From an uncultured Lachnospiraceae bacterium (GTDB lineage Bacteria > Bacillota > Clostridia > Lachnospirales > Lachnospiraceae): a stretch of DNA of 18,966 nt. The translations under genes and the position numbers were made by a program. Location of the stretch: NCBI GenBank assembly GCA_959022495.1, contig CAUEYX010000051.1:1-18966 (forward strand), in the 5' to 3' direction. The notes under the pieces were generated by a model, which had not been told where the DNA came from, did no database searches, and worked only from the letters and a program-made list of their open reading frames with translations. Position 1 is the stretch's first letter. Each line of letters opens with the position of its first letter. Shown here one piece after another: positions 12,983 to 18,966 of the stretch.

Positions 12983-15157
12983 ATGGATAGAAAGAGCATG
13001 CAGAAAGAAAGAAATGAGCAGTATGAGGAACGGCATGAGCTTGCTGTGGAGCGCCTGCGCAGAATTGTTTCCGAGGAAACCGTGCCAGAGAGGTACATGG
13101 TATATTTCCAGGATACAGCGCTGTTTCTTCTTGAATTAGAAAACGTAAGACGAAAGATTGCGTCCGGCGAGTGGGAGAGATACAGTCTCGAGGAGATGCA
13201 GAGTCTAAATGAGATCCTTTACAGTGATCTTGTGGGAGAACATTACGAGAAAAGTTATGCGAATCCGGCTTTCGCGGCGGAGAAGCTGGGACTTGATATG
13301 GGAAGGCTTTTAAGTCTTCTCTATGCAGAAATGCGTTCCGGTATTCCCTATTCCTTTGAGGACAGACTGGATTACCTGACGATCCTCTATGAACTGTTTA
13401 TCGAGATCTACAATTGTTTCGAGTGCGCGGAGGAGGAACGAACAAAAACGGAGATTGACGGGCAGGAGGGCGGGCAGGAAAATGCAGGTGCCTGCGGCCC
13501 GCAGCCGGATGAGATCCGCGAAATTATCTACTGGTATGCCAGCGACTATTGTGATGTGTTTCTTGCGGACCGGATTATGGAACAGATGGATCCTGACCGT
13601 TCCTTTGCGGCAGAAATTATCGAGCAGGCTGACCTGGAAAATGACCGGTATCTGTACCGTTTTGGAGAATATATCACAGACAATGAACTGGGGACCGCGA
13701 AACATCTGCGCACTCTGCCCGTGGAAACGCTCAGGCGGATGGCAGACGTCTATACAGAGGGCTACCGCATTGGCTTTATTAATACGGGAAAAGATCTGTC
13801 TAAAAAATCTGTGGTTAATATCCGCTACAGCCTGGGATTCGAGAAAATGATCCGCATTGCAGTTGAGAATTTCCGAAAAATGGGGTTAAAGCCGGTTATT
13901 TACAGGGCTGCCTCCAGCGTGGTCACCAAGCGGGAGCATCACAAAATCGGTTACTGCGGCGCGGCTGCGAACTGGCAGTATGAATACGACCATCGGCATG
14001 ACCAGGCTCTTTTTATGGATAAGCGCTATATTGAGCGCAGGCTGGAAGTCATGCGGACCGTCTATGAGCAGAACCGTAAGCTGGCCGCGCAGTTTGCAGG
14101 GCCGGCAGTCATAGAGACGTTTGGTGAGAAGCCGTTTTCGCCCAGGGCAGTGCCTGAGGCGCCGTCTTATACGGAGGAGCAGCGACAGCTGGCGCTCCAG
14201 TATGACAGCCGTTCCGGGCAGCTTACGAATGAATATATCAAGGGCGAGGAGCGGAGTTTTACCATTGTGGCTTACCCAGTGCCCGAGATTGGGGAAAAAT
14301 ATCCGGAAATTTTCGACGAAGTGATCAAAATCAACACTTTGGATGCGAAGCTTTATGAGAAGGTACAGCAGACCATGATTGACGCGCTTGATCAGGGGGA
14401 ATACGTCCGAGTTACCGGCAGATGGGGCAACCGCACAGATATCCGGGTACAGCTTCATCCGCTGAATGACCCGGAACGGGAGACTAAGTTCGAGAACTGT
14501 GTGGCAGATGTCAATATTCCTGTGGGAGAAGTGTTTACTTCTCCTGTTCTGGAAGGTACTTCCGGTACTCTGCATGTAAGCCGCGTCTATCTGGACGGCC
14601 TGGAATATACGGATCTGGAACTGACGTTTGAAAATGGCATGGTTACGGGCTGGCGGTGCGGGAATTTCCAGGACGTGGAGCAGGGGCGCAGATACATTTA
14701 TGAAAATATCCTGAAGAACCATGAATCCCTTCCTCTTGGAGAGTTTGCCATCGGAACCAACACAACTGCCTACGCTGCCGCGAAAAAGTATGGGATAGAA
14801 GCAAAAATGCCGATCCTGATCGCGGAAAAGACCGGTCCTCATTTCGCAGTGGGGGATACGTGCTATTCGTGGAGCGAGGATATTCGGGTATACAATCCGT
14901 CAGGAAAAGAGATTGTGGCAAAAGACAATGCCATCTCCCTGAGAAGAAAAGAGGATGTCGCAAAGGCGTATTTCCACTGCCATACAGATATAACTGTGCC
15001 TTATGAAGAGTTAGAAGAAATAAGTGTAGTGACAAAAGACGGGAAACACATTATACTATTAAAAGACGGAAAATTCGTACTTCCGGGTACCGAGATCCTA
15101 AATGAACCATTAAGAGAATTCGCACATTCTAAGGAGGAAATGAAATGCCAAAAGTAG
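12983..15157 (+). CDS. M29-type metallo-aminopeptidase with long N-terminal extension
   Basis: A 724-residue protein. The C-terminal part (about 425-705) fits the M29 (thermophilic aminopeptidase, AmpS/AmpT) family: NIPVGEVFTSP with Glu516, LPLGEFAIG with Glu587, PHFAVGDT with His620, a nearby Tyr628, and HTD (His667, Asp669), matching the family's metal ligands and catalytic tyrosine. M29 enzymes are usually about 410 residues, so some 300-400 residues at the N-terminus are extra; they are helical, acidic and unrecognised, with low-complexity (154-175) between two segments. Likely a cytosolic peptidase. AGGAGG (12967-12972) precedes ATG 12983 by 10 bases. The 3' end overlaps purE by 13 bases and contains the purE ribosome binding site. 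Confidence 0.8.
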   Translation: MDRKSMQKERNEQYEERHELAVERLRRIVSEETVPERYMVYFQDTALFLLELENVRRKIASGEWERYSLEEMQSLNEILYSDLVGEHYEKSYANPAFAAEKLGLDMGRLLSLLYAEMRSGIPYSFEDRLDYLTILYELFIEIYNCFECAEEERTKTEIDGQEGGQENAGACGPQPDEIREIIYWYASDYCDVFLADRIMEQMDPDRSFAAEIIEQADLENDRYLYRFGEYITDNELGTAKHLRTLPVETLRRMADVYTEGYRIGFINTGKDLSKKSVVNIRYSLGFEKMIRIAVENFRKMGLKPVIYRAASSVVTKREHHKIGYCGAAANWQYEYDHRHDQALFMDKRYIERRLEVMRTVYEQNRKLAAQFAGPAVIETFGEKPFSPRAVPEAPSYTEEQRQLALQYDSRSGQLTNEYIKGEERSFTIVAYPVPEIGEKYPEIFDEVIKINTLDAKLYEKVQQTMIDALDQGEYVRVTGRWGNRTDIRVQLHPLNDPERETKFENCVADVNIPVGEVFTSPVLEGTSGTLHVSRVYLDGLEYTDLELTFENGMVTGWRCGNFQDVEQGRRYIYENILKNHESLPLGEFAIGTNTTAYAAAKKYGIEAKMPILIAEKTGPHFAVGDTCYSWSEDIRVYNPSGKEIVAKDNAISLRRKEDVAKAYFHCHTDITVPYEELEEISVVTKDGKHIILLKDGKFVLPGTEILNEPLREFAHSKEEMKCQK

Positions 15158-15654
15158 GAATCGTTATGGGCAGCGACTCTGATCTCAAAGTGATGAGTAA
15201 GGCTGCGTCTATGCTGGAAAAATTCGGGATTGAATATGAGATGACCATTATCTCCGCGCACCGTATGCCGGATATATTCTTTGAATGGGCACGCGCTGCG
15301 GAAGGAAAAGGAATCAAAGTGATCATCGCGGGAGCAGGCATGGCGGCTCACCTTCCGGGAATGTGCGCGGCACTCTTCCCCATGCCGGTCATCGGAGTAC
15401 CTATGTCAGGACGGAACTTAGACGGCATGGACGCGCTTTATTCCATCGTTCAGATGCCGCCGGGAATCCCGGTGGCCACAGTGGCTATTGACGGCGGGAT
15501 GAATGCCGCGATCCTTGCGGCAAAGATTCTTGCCACATCTGATGAAGAAGTACTGAAAAAACTGAAAGATTATTCCGAGGAAATGAAAGATACTGTGCAG
15601 GCTAAGGCTGATAAATTAAAAGAGATCGGTTATGAGGCATATCTGAACAGCTAA
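15145..15654 (+). CDS. purE: 5-(carboxyamino)imidazole ribonucleotide mutase
   Basis: A 169-residue PurE, class I by its pairing with a bacterial-type pathway. It shifts the carboxyl group of N5-CAIR to give CAIR in purine synthesis. MGSDSDL (8-14), SAHR (37-40) with the catalytic His39, GAGMAAHLPG (63-72), and GVPMSG (84-89) are all present. AAGGAGG (15131-15137) is seven bases before ATG 15145. The start lies inside the aminopeptidase gene in another frame, so expression is tied to it. The partner PurK, which makes N5-CAIR, is not in this window; the choice of N5-CAIR versus AIR as substrate is therefore by family only. Confidence 0.95.
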   Translation: MPKVGIVMGSDSDLKVMSKAASMLEKFGIEYEMTIISAHRMPDIFFEWARAAEGKGIKVIIAGAGMAAHLPGMCAALFPMPVIGVPMSGRNLDGMDALYSIVQMPPGIPVATVAIDGGMNAAILAAKILATSDEEVLKKLKDYSEEMKDTVQAKADKLKEIGYEAYLNS

Positions 15655-15693
15655 ATACCATTCGGCTGGGCATGGAAGCACAGAAAAACAGAT

Positions 15694-15715
15694 GCCCCTG
15701 CCGGAAGGCCGGGGC
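15694..15715 (+). other. GC-rich hairpin in the purE-purM gap
   Basis: GCCCC-t-GCC, loop GGAA, GGC-c-GGGGC forms a stable hairpin with one mismatch. It has no T-run and ends four bases before the purM ribosome binding site region. It could tune purM translation or mRNA stability. Confidence 0.5.
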
Positions 15716-15734
15716 GTGATAAGGAGATCAGACT

Positions 15735-16760
15735 ATGGATTATAAAAATGCAGGCGTTGATATTGAGGCTGGTTACAGATCAGTCGAGCTTATGAAAGAG
15801 CATGTGAAGAAAACCATGCGCGAGGAAGTACTTGGCGGGCTGGGTGGTTTCTCCGGCGCATTCTCCCTGGCGAAGATCAAAGAGATGGATGAGCCAGTGC
15901 TTCTCTCAGGCACGGATGGATGCGGAACGAAGGTTAAGCTGGCCATGGTTCTGGACAAGCATGACACCATCGGCATTGACGCGGTAGCAATGTGTGTAAA
16001 TGACATTGCGTGCGCGGGCGGGGAGCCTTTGTTCTTTCTGGATTATATTGCATGTGGAAAGAATGAGCCGGAAAAGATTGCTGAGATCGTAAAAGGTGTG
16101 GCAGAAGGATGCCTTCAGTCCGAAGCGGCGCTGATCGGAGGAGAGACAGCGGAACACCCGGGGCTTATGGCAGAGGATGAGTATGATCTGGCCGGATTTG
16201 CAGTGGGCGTGTGTGATAAGAAAGATATGATCACGGGAGAAAATTTAAAGCCAGGGGACGTGCTGATCGGCATGGCGTCTTCCGGTATCCACAGCAATGG
16301 TTTTTCCCTTGTGAGAAAAGTGTTTAACATGAAGATAGAAGCCCTGGATACATATTATGACAGTCTGGGGTGTACGCTCGGAGAAGCGCTGCTTGCTCCT
16401 ACGAAGATCTATGTAAAAGCATTAAAAAGCATCAAGGCAGCCGGTGTAACTGTAAAGGCATGCAGCCACATCACAGGCGGAGGATTTTATGAGAATGTGC
16501 CCCGCATGCTGAAAGAAGGCACAAGGGCAGTGATCAAGAAGGACAGCTATCCGGTACCGCCGATCTTCCATATGCTTTCCGTGGACGGCGATGTGGAAGA
16601 ACATATGATGTACAATACGTTTAATATGGGGCTTGGAATGATCTTTGCGGTAGATGCGGCGGATGCGGAGCGCGCTATGGAGGCGGTCCGCGCGGCAGGG
16701 GAAGAGCCTTATGTGGTCGGCAGCATTGTGGCAGGAGAAAAAGGAGTAGACTTATGTTAA
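15735..16760 (+). CDS. purM: Phosphoribosylformylglycinamidine cyclo-ligase (AIR synthetase)
   Basis: A 341-residue ATP-dependent enzyme that closes FGAM to AIR. LLSGTDGCGTKVKLA (56-70) is the signature nucleotide/metal segment, VNDIACAGGEPLFFLDY (88-104) follows, and later GGET, HSNGFSLVR and HITGGGFYENVPR match the family. Length is normal. AAGGAG (15720-15725) is nine bases before ATG. The last codons overlap the purN start by 7 bases. Confidence 0.97.
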   Translation: MDYKNAGVDIEAGYRSVELMKEHVKKTMREEVLGGLGGFSGAFSLAKIKEMDEPVLLSGTDGCGTKVKLAMVLDKHDTIGIDAVAMCVNDIACAGGEPLFFLDYIACGKNEPEKIAEIVKGVAEGCLQSEAALIGGETAEHPGLMAEDEYDLAGFAVGVCDKKDMITGENLKPGDVLIGMASSGIHSNGFSLVRKVFNMKIEALDTYYDSLGCTLGEALLAPTKIYVKALKSIKAAGVTVKACSHITGGGFYENVPRMLKEGTRAVIKKDSYPVPPIFHMLSVDGDVEEHMMYNTFNMGLGMIFAVDAADAERAMEAVRAAGEEPYVVGSIVAGEKGVDLC

Positions 16761-17452
16761 GGTCAGAATCCGTGGACAGCCGTGCGGGGACGGAGGCGGA
16801 TGTGCTGGTACAGAAGAACCCGGGACCGTGCCGTATCGTTGTGCTGGTATCCGGAGGGGGTACGAACCTGCAGGCGGTGATAGACCGTGTGAAAGACGGG
16901 GGGATCACGAACACAGAGATTGCAGGCGTGATCAGCAACAATAAGAATGCCTATGCGCTGGAGCGCGCCCGGGAGAATGGAATCCCATCAAAATGCGTTT
17001 CTCCAAAAGACTATGAGTCCAGGCAGATATTCAATGAAAAACTGCTTGAAGCGGTCCGTGAGTATGAGCCGGATCTTGTCGTGCTGGCCGGATTCCTTGT
17101 TGTGATACCGCCGGAGATGACTGCGGAATACAAAAACCGCATGATTAACATTCACCCATCCCTGATTCCGTCTTTCTGCGGAAAAGGCTATTATGGACTG
17201 AAGGTTCATGAGGCAGCGCTGGAACGCGGGGTGAGAGTGACTGGCGCGACCGTGCATTTCGTGGATGAGGGGACAGATACAGGCCCCATTATCCTGCAGA
17301 AGGCGGTGGAGATCCAGCAGGGAGATACACCGGAAATCCTTCAGAAAAGAGTCATGGAGCAGGCAGAGTGGCAGATCCTGCCTCAGGCCATTGACCTGAT
17401 CGCGAACGGCAGAGTGAAAGTCGCGAACGGCCGGGCAGTGATAGAAAGATAA
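16754..17452 (+). CDS. purN: Phosphoribosylglycinamide formyltransferase
   Basis: A 232-residue enzyme that transfers a formyl group from 10-formyl-tetrahydrofolate to GAR. SGGGTNLQ (33-40) binds the phosphate of GAR, NIHPSL (132-137) holds catalytic Asn132 and His134, and DEGTDTGPI (171-179) holds the catalytic Asp175. About 25 extra residues precede the usual start of the fold, but the ATG at 16754 has a good AAAAGGAG site seven bases upstream within purM, so the extension looks real. The segment SFCGKGYYG replaces the more usual PGxxA-type residues after NIHPSL. Overlap with purM is 7 bases; purD follows 17 bases later. Confidence 0.95.
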   Translation: MLRSESVDSRAGTEADVLVQKNPGPCRIVVLVSGGGTNLQAVIDRVKDGGITNTEIAGVISNNKNAYALERARENGIPSKCVSPKDYESRQIFNEKLLEAVREYEPDLVVLAGFLVVIPPEMTAEYKNRMINIHPSLIPSFCGKGYYGLKVHEAALERGVRVTGATVHFVDEGTDTGPIILQKAVEIQQGDTPEILQKRVMEQAEWQILPQAIDLIANGRVKVANGRAVIER

Positions 17453-17469
17453 TAGAAAGGGAAGACGTT

Positions 17470-18741
17470 ATGAAGGTACTGATTGTTGGAAGCGGAGGAA
17501 GAGAGCATGCCATCGCGGCGAGTGTGGCGAAGAGCCCGAAGGCGGATAAGATCTACTGCGCACCCGGGAATGCCGGGATTGCGGAATATGCAGAGTGTGT
17601 GGACATTGGTCCCATGGAGTTTGAAAAGCTTGCCGCGTTCGCAAAAGAGAAAGAAATAGGCCTGTGTATTGTGGGCATGGATGATCCTCTGGTGGGAGGC
17701 CTTGTAGACGTGCTGGAGGAGGGCGGAATCCGCACGTTCGGTCCTAGGAAAAATGCGGCGATTCTCGAGGGATCGAAAGCATTTTCAAAAGACTTGATGA
17801 AAAAATACAAGATCCCAACAGCGGCGTATGAGAATTTTACGGACCCGGATAAAGCACTTGCTTATCTTGAGACAGCGAAATTCCCGATTGTGCTGAAAGC
17901 GGACGGTCTTGCCCTTGGGAAAGGCGTGCTTATCTGCCAGAATTTGGAGGAGGCGCGTGAAGGCGTTAAGACGATCATGCTTGATAAGAAGTTCGGCACA
18001 GCGGGCAATGAGATGGTCATTGAAGAATTCATGACAGGACGGGAAGTGTCCGTACTGTCTTTTGTAGATGGAAAGACAATTAAGACCATGACCAGCGCGC
18101 AGGACCACAAGCGCGCAGGCGACGGTGATACCGGACTGAATACAGGAGGGATGGGAACATTCTCACCCAGCCCGTTCTATACGAAAGAAGTGGAGGAATT
18201 CTGTAATCAATATATTTACCAGGCTACGGTAGACGCCATGGCAGCGGAGGGACGCCCGTTCAAAGGCGTGATCTTCTTCGGGCTGATGCTGACTCCGGAC
18301 GGACCGAAGGTGCTGGAGTATAATGCGAGGTTTGGCGACCCGGAGGCTCAGGTTGTGCTTCCGCGTATGAAGAATGATATCATTGACGTGGCAGAGGCAT
18401 GCATTGACGGGACACTGGACCAGATTGAGCTTGAGTTTGAGGATAACGCGGCTGTGTGCGTAGTGCTCGCCTCCGACGGGTATCCGGTAAAATATGAGAA
18501 AGGTTATCCCATCAGCGGGCTTGATGAATTTAAGAAGCACGAGGGATACTATTGCTTCCATGCCGGGACAAAGCTTGAGGGAGACAAGATCGTGACAAAT
18601 GGCGGACGCGTACTCGGTGTAACCGCAAAAGGAAACGACTTAAAAGAAGCAAGAAAGAACGCGTATGCGGCTGCTGAGTGGGTACAGTTTGAGAATAAAT
18701 ACATGAGACACGATATCGGAAAAGCAATTGATGAGGCATAA
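17470..18741 (+). CDS. purD: Phosphoribosylamine-glycine ligase (GAR synthetase)
   Basis: A 423-residue ATP-grasp enzyme that joins phosphoribosylamine and glycine. GSGGREHAIA (7-16) is the N-terminal substrate loop; the ATP-grasp centre includes LKADGLALGKGV and EEFMTGREVSVL; GDTGLNTGGMGTFSPSP and EYNARFGDPEAQ provide further active-site residues. Length is normal and complete. A GAAAGGGA site precedes ATG 17470. It is the last gene of the cluster. PurF, which supplies its substrate, is not encoded here. Confidence 0.97.
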   Translation: MKVLIVGSGGREHAIAASVAKSPKADKIYCAPGNAGIAEYAECVDIGPMEFEKLAAFAKEKEIGLCIVGMDDPLVGGLVDVLEEGGIRTFGPRKNAAILEGSKAFSKDLMKKYKIPTAAYENFTDPDKALAYLETAKFPIVLKADGLALGKGVLICQNLEEAREGVKTIMLDKKFGTAGNEMVIEEFMTGREVSVLSFVDGKTIKTMTSAQDHKRAGDGDTGLNTGGMGTFSPSPFYTKEVEEFCNQYIYQATVDAMAAEGRPFKGVIFFGLMLTPDGPKVLEYNARFGDPEAQVVLPRMKNDIIDVAEACIDGTLDQIELEFEDNAAVCVVLASDGYPVKYEKGYPISGLDEFKKHEGYYCFHAGTKLEGDKIVTNGGRVLGVTAKGNDLKEARKNAYAAAEWVQFENKYMRHDIGKAIDEA

Positions 18742-18749
18742 TTCTGGAT

Positions 18750-18966
18750 TTGCCGGGACAACTCGCAGGGGCAACGGCAATTCAGACGAAAACTTCGGAG
18801 CGGATTTTTGAAGCCGTATTCTGCGCGGGGGTGTGGGTGGCTTCAGTTCCGCTCCACAGGACAGGAAAAACTACAAAATCAGAGGACATGCTAGATACAA
18901 AGTTTGGCAACGGGCAACTCCCTTCGGTCAGACAATCCCATTGCCAAACTTAACGCATATCCTCTG
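18750..18966. other. Structured non-coding region after purD
   Basis: Three stacked inverted repeats fill this stretch. First, TTGCCG (18750-18755) with CGGCAA (18775-18780). Second, GGAGCGGA (18797-18804) with TCCGCTCC (18848-18855), enclosing TGAAGCC (18809-18815) with GGCTTCA (18839-18845). Third, CAGAGGACATGC (18880-18891) with GCATATCCTCTG (18955-18966; one mismatch), enclosing AAGTTTGGCAA (18900-18910) with TTGCCAAACTT (18941-18951), perfect over 11 bp. No T-run follows any of them inside the window. A structured RNA, a non-autonomous mobile repeat, or a composite 3'-end element are possible. The window ends exactly at the outer arm, so the element may continue. Confidence 0.6.

Noticed and set aside
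13886..14842. A 318-residue reading frame on the minus strand
   Set aside because: It lies entirely inside the aminopeptidase gene, whose M29 motifs are clear, and shows no family features of its own.
12660..15144. A purine riboswitch controlling purE
   Set aside because: The region upstream of purE is protein-coding and no purine aptamer core was recognised there or before the vanZ-like gene.
18750..18953. A 67-residue reading frame after purD
   Set aside because: It begins at TTG without a ribosome binding site and follows the inverted repeats; the base-pairing structure explains the sequence better.
18880..18966. An integron attC site
   Set aside because: The hairpin is long and imperfect like attC, but the conserved RYYYAAC and GTTRRRY core boxes are not in the right places and no integrase or cassette is present.

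Overview
The window looks like a chromosomal segment from a low- to mid-GC Firmicute, most likely a gut Lachnospiraceae (Clostridia). Reasons: strong AGGAGG-type ribosome binding sites, extended -10 promoters (TGnTATGAT), a class 1B PyrD with PyrK, a long-form PyrF, and zinc-ribbon/CD225, DUF2752, DUF4234 and VanZ-type small membrane proteins. All convincing genes lie on the + strand. The genus cannot be fixed from the sequence alone.

Layout. 1-360: promoter, leader hairpin, tRNA-Gln(CTG), tRNA-Pro(CGG) and a rho-independent terminator. 480-1640: an AT-rich ECF sigma / zinc-binding anti-sigma pair, different in base composition from its neighbours, closed by a long inverted repeat. 1855-2730: membrane-anchored NodB-type polysaccharide deacetylase. 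2843-5602: a 919-residue Tet(M)/EF-G-like ribosomal GTPase fused to a C-terminal Rae1/YacP-type NYN endoribonuclease domain. 5696-6316: ECF-transporter S component. 6449-8044: a three-gene cassette of small membrane proteins (zinc ribbon-CD225, DUF2752, zinc ribbon-DUF4234) with its own promoter and terminator. 8284-11852: pyrimidine genes pyrF, pyrK, pyrD, a terminator, a new promoter, then pyrE and a 49-residue membrane peptide. 12160-18741: vanZ-like gene, a three-helix membrane protein, an M29-type aminopeptidase with a large N-terminal extension, then purE, purM, purN and purD, mostly overlapping or tightly spaced. 18742-18966: a non-coding stretch with several stacked hairpins running to the window end.

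How it works together. The pyr genes supply the last steps of UMP synthesis (dihydroorotate to orotate, orotate to OMP, OMP to UMP), and the pur genes supply four steps of IMP synthesis; purC, purF, purL and purH are not here. No purine riboswitch or PyrR-type attenuator was recognised. Three copies of a nested-hairpin repeat (core GGGGYCWGRCCCC) lie just upstream of pyrF, pyrK and the vanZ-like gene.

Most interesting points: the GTPase-Rae1 fusion, which places a ribosome-binding translation factor and an A-site mRNA nuclease in one chain and lacks the Tet(M) drug-release loop sequence; the nested-hairpin repeat family; the structured tail after purD; and the CD225/DUF2752/DUF4234 cassette.
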